DNA of 64,000 nt from Sphingobacterium sp. SYP-B4668 (lineage in GTDB: Bacteria > Bacteroidota > Bacteroidia > Sphingobacteriales > Sphingobacteriaceae). The stretch is taken from positions 3,906,001 through 3,970,000 of the forward strand of contig NZ_CP115483.1 in assembly GCF_027627455.1 (NCBI RefSeq). Direction: 5' to 3'. Shown in pieces: positions 36,083 through 45,141 of this stretch (its first letter is position 1; every line of letters starts with the position of its first letter). The translations under genes were made by a program, and so were the position numbers. The notes below the pieces were generated by a model, which saw only the letters and a list, made by a program, of their open reading frames with translations, was not told the origin of the DNA and searched no databases.

Positions 36083-36225
36083 AATGGGGCTGATCTATCG
36101 GTCGTCGGTATACTTTTAAAGATAACATTTATTTAGGTGAAAAAGTAGCAATCATCTTACTATTATGTGAACATGATTTCAGATAACAACTACTTTTATA
36201 GGCTGAAGTTTACGAAAAAATAAAA

Positions 36226-38562
36226 TCAGAGGCTATTATAATGAGCAATTAAGTCGTAGCAATTGATTACCTTTTCATGTAAGTCCTGTCCAACATAGAA
36301 ATATTGATTTGAGGCCTCAAATCCTATCCTAGAATCATTCGATTGAATTTCGGCCAATCGTCTAGCAATGGATAACTCGTGCTCAAGAAGAGCTATCATA
36401 TCCGACAAAATAGCTGATCGCAGGGTGTCATCAGCAACCAATCGATCACGGAGCACGACAAATCGACATTGATTGGCTACACTCTGATAGTGCAGATAGA
36501 CAGTCTCCGCAATACTAAGTTCGCGTTGGAGAGCATATAAATGCTCCGATTCAATCACAATATCTCGTGTATCTTGTCTTAAGATAGCCAATGCATCTTT
36601 GAAGCCGATAGCTGTCTTAGTGAGCTGTTGGATAAAGATATCTGTCGGATATATGCTACGCCAAGACGCCAAATCATCATAAGCCAGGCCGACCATAGTG
36701 GCCCGATATCCAGTAGGCTGCGACCACAGTAAATTGGAGGGGCCAGATTGCAATGGCGCTGAGTAAACAACACCTACATGATAAGGGAATTGACGAAAGG
36801 CATCACTAAAGGACTTCCATGCACGCACAACGGCCTCAGCCGCCACTTTGCCATAAAACTCTTCTGCAACAAGGTCAATAGCCTGGCGAACCGTCATCGC
36901 AGGATGGGCACCTAATAGATTGACCAGAGATAGATTAGGCGAGGGATAACCACCTAGACTCCAACCCAACATGAGACCTTTAACATTGGCTTTGCGAAGA
37001 TTGTCAATATGCTGTCCAACATTAAACAATGCTGGTATGTAGGGTACAGCAGCAATCTCCCAGCTATTGTTGGCCTGAATCTTGGCAACACAGGAAATGC
37101 CCAATGAATTGGCTAAAGCCCAATGCCGCGAAGCGCGGGGCCCTGGGCCAATACTTGAAATGGAATACTCGCCGACTTTGCTCTGGATGCCGCCACGCTC
37201 TATTGGAAGATCCCACTCACTGACACTCATAAAAGCCAAGGATTGTCGATGAAGAGCTGGCAGCACCTCTTCGGCAAGTCCATCACGCCACCCCCAATCC
37301 CAGACGATCAACTGAGGGCATTCGTATTCTACATTCCTATCCAACTGCTCATACCCTTGTTTGATGCCTTCTAAATAATTGTTATTCAAAGTAGATATTA
37401 CCGAAGCCGCACCTAATTTGGAGCAATGTGAACACTGGTCGCCTTGTCCGTGAGACCAACAATTAGTCGGATTCTCGGAAGCAGTAATGGAAAAGAATCC
37501 GCCTAAACCAGGTACGCTGGAAGCAACCAGCGCCAACGAACTCTTCAGATAATCGCTTACTGCGGGGATGCTGGTACACAGGGAATAGCCACTGCCCTTC
37601 AGCGCAGGATATTGACGAAAAAACTGCTCGCTTTGATTACGTGGTTCATTGAGATAGAGAAACAAGCGGATACCTCGCTTTCTTGCACGTTGGACGAGTT
37701 TCGACAAATTCGCCAGACGGAGCTCCCAATCTTGACTTTGGGTGGGATCCCAAGGGAAAGGAGTAATTTTACTGAGTACAATATGCATCCAAATACTGTC
37801 GACTCCTTTTGCATGCATCCTATCCAAATAGGCGTCAGGATAGGACTCTGTAGAGTTGGACAATAGAGGATCTCCAAAGAGTGCAAAATAGGGATAGGCA
37901 ATCCGAGGGCTGAACCCCGAACCTATGGATGAAGAATTGTACGTACGGGTATCAGCGGCGGATAATTCATGAACAAAATGAAAGTAAGGCTCTTTCACCC
38001 CAGGAACACCTGATGGATAAAGCGTATCGAGATATTGACCAAAGCGTTCGACTTTTTTCAAATCCAATTTGGACATGGTGTCTGCCCATAGAAGTGCATC
38101 ACAGTGAGGTTTGAGACTACCTAATTTGATATAAAAAAAATCATCCTCTACCAGCGTGAATTCGAGCTTTGCTTTGTCCCAATCCATAAGTGTGAGCAGC
38201 TGGTCTTCGGGAAGTAAGTGCCAATTGCGACGGATAACGGTCAAATAACTCCGCTCCCATTGACCTGGACTAACAACCTCTTGCGGAGGAAGGCGCATCT
38301 CGTCGGCCAACTGAATGATATGTGAAGAATCGGTATCCACAGTCTTGGCCATACGCTCCACAGGAACAAGATTCCAATTACGCCAAACGAATGCATGCAG
38401 ACGCGATGGGAAATGAGCCGGCACCAATCCCCTGGGGCCGCGATCAATTATGGGTAGGCCATTCGTACTACCGAAACTCAAAGGAGCAGTCAAAAAAGCT
38501 CCGAGAGCAATGGCACCTGTAGCAAGGAAATGCCTGCGATTGAGATGAAGAGAACTGCTCAT
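36226..38562 (-). CDS. Tat-exported glycosidase-like protein with TIM-barrel-type core, family unassigned
   Basis: The 778-residue protein starts with a twin-arginine signal (NRRHFLATGAIALG, R9-R10). Two copies of an RNWxLLP-type motif (61-67 and 112-118, spaced 51) lie in an N-terminal repeat region. The core (about 220-560) looks like a beta/alpha-barrel glycosidase: YLDRMHAKGVDSIWMHI, RGIRLFLYLNEP, GFFSITASEN (E363), LIVWDWGW (421-425) and SVSEWDLPIERGG. A C368-x8-C377-x2-C380 cluster follows E363. The C-terminal 180 residues are helical. Relatives are known to me only as putative GH20-like or uncharacterised glycosidases. It overlaps ridA by ATGA, indicating translational coupling. Confidence 0.75.
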   Translation of the reverse strand: MSSSLHLNRRHFLATGAIALGAFLTAPLSFGSTNGLPIIDRGPRGLVPAHFPSRLHAFVWRNWNLVPVERMAKTVDTDSSHIIQLADEMRLPPQEVVSPGQWERSYLTVIRRNWHLLPEDQLLTLMDWDKAKLEFTLVEDDFFYIKLGSLKPHCDALLWADTMSKLDLKKVERFGQYLDTLYPSGVPGVKEPYFHFVHELSAADTRTYNSSSIGSGFSPRIAYPYFALFGDPLLSNSTESYPDAYLDRMHAKGVDSIWMHIVLSKITPFPWDPTQSQDWELRLANLSKLVQRARKRGIRLFLYLNEPRNQSEQFFRQYPALKGSGYSLCTSIPAVSDYLKSSLALVASSVPGLGGFFSITASENPTNCWSHGQGDQCSHCSKLGAASVISTLNNNYLEGIKQGYEQLDRNVEYECPQLIVWDWGWRDGLAEEVLPALHRQSLAFMSVSEWDLPIERGGIQSKVGEYSISSIGPGPRASRHWALANSLGISCVAKIQANNSWEIAAVPYIPALFNVGQHIDNLRKANVKGLMLGWSLGGYPSPNLSLVNLLGAHPAMTVRQAIDLVAEEFYGKVAAEAVVRAWKSFSDAFRQFPYHVGVVYSAPLQSGPSNLLWSQPTGYRATMVGLAYDDLASWRSIYPTDIFIQQLTKTAIGFKDALAILRQDTRDIVIESEHLYALQRELSIAETVYLHYQSVANQCRFVVLRDRLVADDTLRSAILSDMIALLEHELSIARRLAEIQSNDSRIGFEASNQYFYVGQDLHEKVINCYDLIAHYNSL

Positions 38563-38957
38563 GAGGAGCTCCCCTTTCTAGCAACGCAATCAATCTCAAC
38601 TTTGAGGCCTTTCATCAAGACAGACTGCACGGTAGTCCGAGCGGGTTTAATTCCCTGAAAATACGTACTATAAACCTCGTTAAAACATTCAAAATCATCA
38701 ATATCACTCAAATGGACGGTACACTTGACGACATCTTCCAGCGTCATACCGACTTGCCCCAAAATAGCTTGAATATTATCTAGGGTACGCTTCGTTTCTT
38801 CTCGAATATCTGCCAATATAAAGGTGCCGGCAAATAAATCAACGGAAGCCTGACCACTGACGTAAAGCCAATTGTCCATAAAAATGGCATCCGACAACGG
38901 CAACTCAGCTATTCGTGACTGCCGCAAAGGATGCAGGATACTTTTCTTTTGTTTCAT
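38559..38957 (-). CDS. RidA (YjgF/YER057c/UK114) family imine/enamine deaminase
   Basis: The 132-residue protein has the family core: LYVSGQASVD, ETKRTLDNIQAILGQVGMTLEDVVK and PARTTVQ with the active arginine R107, then VEIDCVA with E121. RidA-type enzymes hydrolyse reactive enamine/imine intermediates to 2-keto acids and ammonia. It is the second gene of a four- or three-gene transcript (lactonase-like, ridA, glycosidase-like), with a 4-base gap before it and an ATGA overlap after it. This suggests that an amino-sugar acid or similar nitrogen-containing intermediate arises in the pathway; that is inference. Confidence 0.92.
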   Translation of the reverse strand: MKQKKSILHPLRQSRIAELPLSDAIFMDNWLYVSGQASVDLFAGTFILADIREETKRTLDNIQAILGQVGMTLEDVVKCTVHLSDIDDFECFNEVYSTYFQGIKPARTTVQSVLMKGLKVEIDCVARKGSSS

Positions 38958-38961
38958 AATG

Positions 38962-39798
38962 CTATTGATTTGTTAGTTCATAAAATTGGGTACAGTTATG
39001 TCCCCATAATTTCAATTTCTCACTATCGCTAAGACCCAAGGTATTGTCAGATACAATATGACATACCTGCTCATAAGCTGCTCCTACCAAACACACTGGC
39101 CAGTCACTTCCAAACATAACACGATCTATTCCAAAAATATCTATGCTGATAGAAATGTATCGCTCAAAATCTTTGATTGTCCATGACTTCCAATCGGCTT
39201 GGTTGATTAGTCCTGCTATTTTACAGTACACGTGGTCAAGTGATTTAAATCGCTGAAGTCCCCTCTCCCAATTCTCATAGTCCTGTGTTCGGATAGGTGG
39301 CTTAGCGATATGGTCCAAGACAAATCTTTGGTCTGGAAACTCCATGCAAAAGGTAAGCGCATGCTCCAAATGCTTGGGATAGATGAGCACATCATAGGTG
39401 TAATCATATTTGCGTAACAACCCAATGCCGCGACAAAAATCTGACCTCAGGAGAAAGTCATCTTGGGCCTCGGATTGGACAATATGCCGAAATCCTTTGA
39501 GCCGAGAGAAAGAGGAATAGTAATCTAACCTAGACTCCACTTGTGGAGACCGTAAATCCACCCATCCTACGACTCCCTTGATAAAGCAATATTGAGTGGC
39601 TAGATCTATTAAAAAGTCATTTTCGCGTTCACTCTGATCGGCCTGAACCGCTACGCCTCCATCAAATCCTTGATTAGTCAATGCCGGTAAAAGATCATCA
39701 GGCATAAAATCTTTCTTTATCACAGTCATATCATCAGTAATCCAAGCGTCTTTAACGGGATGATATTTCCAGAAATGTAAATGACTATCAATTTTCAT
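38962..39798 (-). CDS. Amidohydrolase of the COG3618 lactonase family (L-fuconolactonase-like)
   Basis: The 278-residue protein begins with the metal motif DSHLHFWKY and has VVGWVDLRSP, LKGFRHIVQSE, FVLDHIAKPP and the C-terminal FGSDWPVC, the signature order of COG3618 (Amidohydro_2) enzymes. Members hydrolyse sugar lactones (L-fucono-, L-rhamnono- and 4-sulfomuconolactones) or related substrates. No signal peptide, so cytoplasmic. It starts a second transcript: 121 bases of non-coding DNA with a conserved 17-base element precede it. Together with the UxaA-type dehydratase this fits a lactone-to-keto-deoxy-acid route. The exact sugar is not determinable. Confidence 0.88.
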   Translation of the reverse strand: MKIDSHLHFWKYHPVKDAWITDDMTVIKKDFMPDDLLPALTNQGFDGGVAVQADQSERENDFLIDLATQYCFIKGVVGWVDLRSPQVESRLDYYSSFSRLKGFRHIVQSEAQDDFLLRSDFCRGIGLLRKYDYTYDVLIYPKHLEHALTFCMEFPDQRFVLDHIAKPPIRTQDYENWERGLQRFKSLDHVYCKIAGLINQADWKSWTIKDFERYISISIDIFGIDRVMFGSDWPVCLVGAAYEQVCHIVSDNTLGLSDSEKLKLWGHNCTQFYELTNQ

Positions 39799-39842
39799 AT
39801 CTCTATTTTTTTTATTAGATGTCTATTCGGTCAACTGGAGAA

Positions 39843-39859
39843 TTTGCTAGTGTCACAAC
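39843..39859 (-). promoter_or_regulatory. 17-base regulatory element upstream of the lactonase gene (copy 2)
   Basis: On the plus strand it reads TTTGCTAGTGTCACAAC; it differs at one base from the element at 48597-48613 upstream of susC. It lies 45-61 bases before the lactonase start codon, in the same orientation relative to the gene as the other copy. A GCAAA at 39860-39864 makes an inverted pair with the TTTGC. It may be the promoter recognised by the locus sigma factor or the site of another regulator. Confidence 0.6.
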
Positions 39860-39919
39860 GCAAATGAATCTTAGCGACAGCACATTTTCATATCTAAGCT
39901 TTGTGTTCAGTAAGTTTTA

Positions 39920-41116
39920 TTAGCTGAGACAAGAAGGCCCCAGCGGTTCAAAAAATTTGTACCCTAGTGAAAACTCAAAATGGCCAAGTTGCTCCGCGCA
40001 ACTGAGCTTACCCTGTACCACACGTATGACTTCTTCTAAAATCTCGTCTGCAACGGCGTCCAAGGAACAATTTTCACTCAAGATCTTGCCTGCATTGATA
40101 TCCATATTTTCATGCATACGGGAATAGGTCTCGGGATTGGCACAGATTTTAATAACAGGAGCAATAGCCGAACCAGCCACGGACCCTCTACCGGTCGTAA
40201 ACAGCACACATTGGGCTCCCGACGCAATAAGCTCATTAATCTCGGAAATATCATTGGGATTAGGGAAACCGAATGTAGGCGGGCCATCGGGTACAATATC
40301 AAGTAAATAAAGTCCTGGGAACAAAGGTAGATCGCATGGTTTCAATAATCCAACAATACGCGAACTCCCACTTTTACAATACGCACCTATGGATTTTTCT
40401 TCTAGGGTGCTCAAACCGCCGGCTGCATTACCCGGAGCAAAGCTACCGTGTCCCATAGCAGCATAATAATGCGCGGCCTTGACTATTGTATCGCGCAGTC
40501 GATCGCCCAACGCTGGATGTATAGCCCGTCGATATAAATCGTCTTCCAGGCCCACCATCTCACCGGTATTTTCAAATATAGCAGTGGCACCGGATGCTAC
40601 AAGCCGATCAAAGGCAAGCCCCGTGGCTGGATTGGCCGTGAGACCACTTGTAGCATCACTACCACCTGATACAACACCGACAACCAGATCTTCAAATCTC
40701 ATCTCCACTCGCGGTACAAGCCGAATCTGCTCTAAACCGTTGCTGACAAACTCCGTTCCGAGAGCTATAGCCGAGCTGGTACCGCCTTCCTGTTGTATCG
40801 AAATGAGTTTAACCGGCCGACCACTCTCTTGAATAGCGTGATAAAGAGACTCATTATTGAAGCTTTCACATCCAAGGGATACCAACAGCACCCCCCCGAC
40901 ATTCGGATGCTTACATAGTGCATGCATCATCTCTTCCGCGTATTGATTCGGGTAACAACCGCTGAAGCCGATAAGATGTACCTCGCGCTCGTCAAATCTA
41001 GACGCTATTTTTTTGGCAATATGGTGTGCACACTCTACAAGATAAGCAACTAAGAAGATGTTCCTGATGCCCTTTCGGCCATCTTTGCGAAGATATGCAA
41101 GTCCTAAATTTCTCAT
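39920..41116 (-). CDS. Altronate/galactarate dehydratase-like enzyme, catalytic (UxaA C-terminal) subunit
   Basis: The 398-residue protein shows the UxaA/GarD hallmarks: GFSGCYPN, VSLGCESFN, VVSGGSDATSGLTANPATG, PGNAAGGLSTLEEKSIGAYCKSG (key: GNxxGGLSTLEEKS) and FTTGRGSVAGSAIAPVIKI. These enzymes dehydrate aldonic or aldaric acids to 2-keto-3-deoxy acids using a metal centre. The N-terminal SAF domain, fused in many family members, is here the separate gene 6 bases upstream. It is the last gene of the transcript starting at susC. Substrate could be altronate, galactarate, fuconate or a related acid. Confidence 0.92.
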   Translation of the reverse strand: MRNLGLAYLRKDGRKGIRNIFLVAYLVECAHHIAKKIASRFDEREVHLIGFSGCYPNQYAEEMMHALCKHPNVGGVLLVSLGCESFNNESLYHAIQESGRPVKLISIQQEGGTSSAIALGTEFVSNGLEQIRLVPRVEMRFEDLVVGVVSGGSDATSGLTANPATGLAFDRLVASGATAIFENTGEMVGLEDDLYRRAIHPALGDRLRDTIVKAAHYYAAMGHGSFAPGNAAGGLSTLEEKSIGAYCKSGSSRIVGLLKPCDLPLFPGLYLLDIVPDGPPTFGFPNPNDISEINELIASGAQCVLFTTGRGSVAGSAIAPVIKICANPETYSRMHENMDINAGKILSENCSLDAVADEILEEVIRVVQGKLSCAEQLGHFEFSLGYKFFEPLGPSCLS

Positions 41117-41122
41117 ACTGAA

Positions 41123-41422
41123 TTATTTTGTAAAACGATGGGACGATGTATATGTTGGTAAATAATCACTTTGCAGATTGTGGATATGAACATGCTCACC
41201 AACCATTATATCTGCTATGGCCGAACCGATAGAAAGACCAAACTTAATAATCTTGTCGCCTTTTCGGATAATTTGAGAGGCGATCTTGTGCCCTCTATCC
41301 AAATCGTATTGGATCTGAAAACTAACACCATCAATTTGCACAACCTCTCCTCTAGCAAGAGGAATCTTGACAACAAATACGTTATCTTGGGAGTGAACCT
41401 TAAAAATTTTTTCCATATTCAT
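41123..41422 (-). CDS. SAF-domain subunit of the altronate/galactarate dehydratase-like enzyme
   Basis: The 99-residue protein has the SAF fold pattern: KVHSQDNVFVVKIPLARGE followed by HKIASQIIRKGDKIIKFG and GSAIADIMVGEHVHIHNLQS, which is the N-terminal UxaA/GarD domain. The HKIA and HIHN segments are typical for substrate-entry residues of this small domain. It starts after the permease gene with a 4-base gap and is followed after 6 bases by the catalytic subunit, so the two clearly act together. Confidence 0.9.
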   Translation of the reverse strand: MNMEKIFKVHSQDNVFVVKIPLARGEVVQIDGVSFQIQYDLDRGHKIASQIIRKGDKIIKFGLSIGSAIADIMVGEHVHIHNLQSDYLPTYTSSHRFTK

Positions 41423-41426
41423 ATTT

Positions 41427-42626
41427 TTAAACTGTGCGGATTTGACTGCCCACTCGCGCGTAAAAAAGGATGTAGAGATAGGCTGGAAGACAAATCAAAT
41501 AAGCATGTTGATAGTTCCATTTCTCGGCCGAGAATCCAAAAAACAGAGGTAGAAAGGCTCCACCAATGATACCCATAACCAAAAAGGATGCTCCTTTTTT
41601 GGTAAATCGCCCCAAGTCGGTAAGTGCCAATGGAAATATTGTAGGCCAGAGTAAAGAATTGGCAAAACCAAGAAAAGCAACGAGATAAATAGAAAGACGC
41701 TCAGGAGAAAAGACAATCAACCCGGTAAAGAAAATACCCAAGCATGCACAAATGGTCAATCCCTGTTGTTGGCTCAACCTTTTAGGGATAAAGCCTATCC
41801 CCATACTATATCCCAGTACCATTGCCAGTGTTGTATACCACACGTAGAATTCGGGATGAGATAGCCCTAAGGCATTTGCATAATCATTGATAGATCCCAA
41901 TGCGATAATCTCGACCCCAACATCGAAAAAAATAGCAATGGCACCTAAGTATAAATGGGGAATCTGGAAAATATTCTGTTTCAAATTTCCATAAACCTGT
42001 TGGTTTATTACGGAGCTATCCATCTCTTCACCCTGCGCCGACAATTCGGGGAGGGGAGAAAAGTATACAAGGAATCCGATAAGCAAAGCAAATACAGCAA
42101 TCAAGTAAAAAGGTAAAATCGCATCATCTAGATTAACCTGAGATAGGTCTAGAAATAACGCTAGTAACAAAGATGCGCTGGCCAAAGCGAGTTTATCGGC
42201 AATCCCCATCATACTTATCCGGCGTGCCGCACTACGGGTAGGTCCAAGGATGGTAACGTATGAATTGATCGCATCGGTCAGTAAAGTTTGGGCTATACCA
42301 AGAACAAACAAAGAACATAAAAATACTGGAAAACTGACGACAGACGCCGAATACCCAATCAGAAAAAAGCCTATAGCGAGAATCAAAAAGGAGGTGAAAA
42401 TAGATTTTTTGTAACCAATGGATCGAATTATACGCTCAGCAGGCAAAGCAAAAAAAACATAAGCGGAGAAGGTGGCCGTCATAATCAAATATGAGACGGC
42501 CCTAGTTACAGTGAATGCTTCTTGCACAAAAGGAATAAAATATGCATTGATTCCGATTGAAAAACCGAGAACTACATACATACATCCAATCATCAGAAGA
42601 TATAAAGAGACACTACTTTTGTCCAT
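41427..42626 (-). CDS. MFS permease of the FHS (fucose/glucose-galactose) family
   Basis: The 399-residue protein has 12 hydrophobic segments in two halves, with the MFS loop (PAERIIRSIGYKKS) after helix 2. The second half has LGFANSLLWPTIFPLALTDLGRFTKKG and FLVMGIIGGAFLPLFFGF, near-consensus for FucP-like sugar:proton symporters of Bacteroidetes. It would move the sugar or sugar acid from periplasm to cytoplasm after SusCD uptake. It lies 27 bases after the creatininase-like gene and 4 bases before the SAF gene. The transported compound is not determinable. Confidence 0.9.
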   Translation of the reverse strand: MDKSSVSLYLLMIGCMYVVLGFSIGINAYFIPFVQEAFTVTRAVSYLIMTATFSAYVFFALPAERIIRSIGYKKSIFTSFLILAIGFFLIGYSASVVSFPVFLCSLFVLGIAQTLLTDAINSYVTILGPTRSAARRISMMGIADKLALASASLLLALFLDLSQVNLDDAILPFYLIAVFALLIGFLVYFSPLPELSAQGEEMDSSVINQQVYGNLKQNIFQIPHLYLGAIAIFFDVGVEIIALGSINDYANALGLSHPEFYVWYTTLAMVLGYSMGIGFIPKRLSQQQGLTICACLGIFFTGLIVFSPERLSIYLVAFLGFANSLLWPTIFPLALTDLGRFTKKGASFLVMGIIGGAFLPLFFGFSAEKWNYQHAYLICLPAYLYILFYARVGSQIRTV

Positions 42627-42653
42627 AATAAATACTTTGATATTAAAAAAAGA

Positions 42654-43397
42654 CTACTTCAATAATAACCTTAAATAATCTAAAATCTTGGCCTTTATCT
42701 CTTCTCCGAAGCTGGCAGAAGCATCCTTGGCTGTCTGCGCATACCAATTATCCGTGGTAAACCTATCCATATCTACACCTTCGGGGCATAATGACATCAT
42801 CATAGCCGTCTCTAACTTACCGGCATGGTCTATTGGGTAATCACATTGCAAAGATTGACTCAAGAGCGGACATACTTTAATCCAATTAAAGGGATTGTCA
42901 CCCGCATGATGACCTTCGTAATAATCCGACGAGGAATTGCGTCCCCACCATCCTTCCCCTCGTTCTTTTTCCAAAAAATCAAATGTGGCCTGTCGCGCAG
43001 CCAGCTTAAAAGATAGATCTGTGGGCATCCCTGCCGCAAAATTTTCGCTCTGATGGTGTACAATTATATATATATTACGAAAGCCTATGCGTAAAAGATT
43101 GGTAAGTATGCTGGAAGCAAAAGGAACCAGTACTTGAGAATCTACATGGATACTTCCTTTGCCTTCGGGTGGCTCTACAGCATAACTAGCCGCCCCGTAA
43201 TAAAAGGGAGGCATAATCACTAGGGGTATCTCCTGCTCGAGGATATCGAGACATCTGGTTATAACAAGGGTGTCGACCCCAGTACTAAGATGCTCACTGT
43301 GATATTCCAAAACGCCCAAAGTGAATACAACGGGGGTATGCTGGGCGATAGCTTGACGGATATCTGTCGGAAACATTAACTCATATTTCATAGTCAA
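42654..43397 (-). CDS. Creatininase-family amidohydrolase
   Basis: The 247-residue protein has the metal motif with spacing as in the family: E31, H33, H36 and D42 in GVLEYHSEHLSTGVDT. A VHHQSEN segment and HAGKLETAMMMSLCP correspond to the other conserved blocks (HGGN and HAGExETS). Family members hydrolyse cyclic amides, formamides or act in sugar metabolism. No signal peptide. Either ATG (43397 or 43391) could start it. It is encoded 83 bases after susD and in the same operon as sugar-acid enzymes, so an amide or lactam bond in the imported compound is a plausible target; this is inference. Confidence 0.88.
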   Translation of the reverse strand: MTMKYELMFPTDIRQAIAQHTPVVFTLGVLEYHSEHLSTGVDTLVITRCLDILEQEIPLVIMPPFYYGAASYAVEPPEGKGSIHVDSQVLVPFASSILTNLLRIGFRNIYIIVHHQSENFAAGMPTDLSFKLAARQATFDFLEKERGEGWWGRNSSSDYYEGHHAGDNPFNWIKVCPLLSQSLQCDYPIDHAGKLETAMMMSLCPEGVDMDRFTTDNWYAQTAKDASASFGEEIKAKILDYLRLLLK

Positions 43398-43480
43398 ATA
43401 CGGATATAGTGTTTATAAATATTACAGAACAAACGCAGTGTACATACGATTGGGTATACACACAGTGTATTCCGATTTTT

Positions 43481-45130
43481 CTAATTCCAATCTGGATTTT
43501 GTTCCAAATTCTTATTCTTGGTTATTTCGGACTGCGGAATGGGCATCCAATACATTTTGGTTTGGAAAACTATGGGGTTGGCATCGACCTCGTGATAGGC
43601 ATAGGTAAAAGACCCATTGGGCATTTTGGTAATAAGCACACCTCTATAACGCTTGCCATTCAATCTTTGTCCAGCCTCCTTCCATCTCCGCAAATCCCAA
43701 TATCTCTTTTTTTCGAAGCATAATTCAACATATCTTTCATTGTGGATGAGTGCCCTCATCTGAATTTTGTCCAAAGAACCCAGCGATAATGGAGTAGTAA
43801 TCCCGGCCCGCTTACGAATCAAATTCAAGGCTTCATATACAGTGGCATCGGGGGTAGCTAAAGATTCATTTTGCGCTTCGGCATAATTCAATAATACTTC
43901 AGCGTAGCGGAGCTCAATCCAGGGTTGATCACTGCCTGTAGAACCTGTGTATACGGTATTATCTGGATTGGTAGCTTTTCTGGTATAATAACCGGTAATG
44001 GTATTGTAAATGGTATTCTCCTTGGACTGATCGTAATCTCTTCCTCCTTGATAGGTCTCAAGTGTAATTTCTTTGACAGGTGGGCCACTGGTGGTGCCTT
44101 TTACTTTAGAGCCGTTGAAAGCGATGAAAGCATAGAAGCGCATATCTCTGCCTATATAGGGATTACTGGGGTCGTAGTCAGCTCCCGATTCGTGAATCGT
44201 TTTTCCATTGGCCATGGGGAAGGCATCTATCAACTCCTGTAGAGGAGAAAGCTGACCAGCATTATTATTGGCTAAAATCAACGGACGTAGACCGGCGTCC
44301 CAACTGTGCTGCTTCTCAGGAAGCTTGTATTGAACCTCAAATATAGATTCCACATGCGCATTGGACTTATCCAACCAGAGCTTATCCAAATCGGGATATA
44401 ACGAATACTTATTCAGGTCGATGACGTCCCTATTAGCTTTTGCAGCGGCTTCCCACAATTCGGTATTGTTGGTTGTATTATACATTGGACTAGCATAATA
44501 GAGCAACGCTCTTCCTTTCAACGCCATAGCCGCTCCTTTTGATGCCCTGCCTCGCACGGTCTGAAGAGGTAGCTCTTCGGCTGCAGTACCCAGTTCGCTA
44601 ACGATAAAATCCATAGATTCAGAAAGACTATTCCTGCCAATCTGAAGGTCATCGGAAATACTCTGTAATTTATCGATGATAGGTATTCCTCCATATCGCT
44701 TGACCATATCAAAATAAAGAAAGGCACGTAAGAAACGGACTTCACCTTTCAACCGCTTCTTGGTCGCATCGTCGAGACTTGCTCCATCCACTCTAGCCAT
44801 AAACTCATTGGTTTTACGCACCTGTTGATAGGCCCAAAAGCCGATGGGATTGGTGATTTGATCCCATTGACCAGCCAAAATCTGATTCGGAGCATCACCA
44901 GGGTAATTGCAACGTCCCTCGTCGGTAATATTATCTTGAGTATTGGAATATTCGTATCCTGGACGATCATTGTACATCTGATTAACAAAAAGTTCAATAA
45001 GCTTTGGATCCTTCCAAACATCATCCTCAGATATGGCTTCGGGGTTGGAGGGATCAAGAAAATCTGAATTACAGGATGGCAGAATCGTGATGCAGACCAT
45101 TGCAATAAAAATGTATATGTATTTTTTCAT
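43481..45130 (-). CDS. SusD/RagB family substrate-binding lipoprotein (locus 3)
   Basis: The 549-residue protein has a lipobox (MVCITILPSC) and the hallmarks NSDFLDPSNPEAISEDDVW, VRFLRAFLYFDMVKRYGGIPI, RYVELCFEKKRYWDLRRWKEA and the terminal MPIPQSEITKNKNLEQNPDWN (last part typical for the family). It follows susC by 11 bases. It would capture the locus 3 substrate at the cell surface. Confidence 0.96.
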   Translation of the reverse strand: MKKYIYIFIAMVCITILPSCNSDFLDPSNPEAISEDDVWKDPKLIELFVNQMYNDRPGYEYSNTQDNITDEGRCNYPGDAPNQILAGQWDQITNPIGFWAYQQVRKTNEFMARVDGASLDDATKKRLKGEVRFLRAFLYFDMVKRYGGIPIIDKLQSISDDLQIGRNSLSESMDFIVSELGTAAEELPLQTVRGRASKGAAMALKGRALLYYASPMYNTTNNTELWEAAAKANRDVIDLNKYSLYPDLDKLWLDKSNAHVESIFEVQYKLPEKQHSWDAGLRPLILANNNAGQLSPLQELIDAFPMANGKTIHESGADYDPSNPYIGRDMRFYAFIAFNGSKVKGTTSGPPVKEITLETYQGGRDYDQSKENTIYNTITGYYTRKATNPDNTVYTGSTGSDQPWIELRYAEVLLNYAEAQNESLATPDATVYEALNLIRKRAGITTPLSLGSLDKIQMRALIHNERYVELCFEKKRYWDLRRWKEAGQRLNGKRYRGVLITKMPNGSFTYAYHEVDANPIVFQTKMYWMPIPQSEITKNKNLEQNPDWN

Positions 45131-45141
45131 GATATTTAGGT

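Noticed and set aside
39843..39864. TTTGC...GCAAA inverted pair as a classic operator palindrome
   Set aside because: The equivalent pair at 48597-48624 has a different spacing (18 versus 12 bases), so the conserved unit is the asymmetric 17-mer and not the palindrome.
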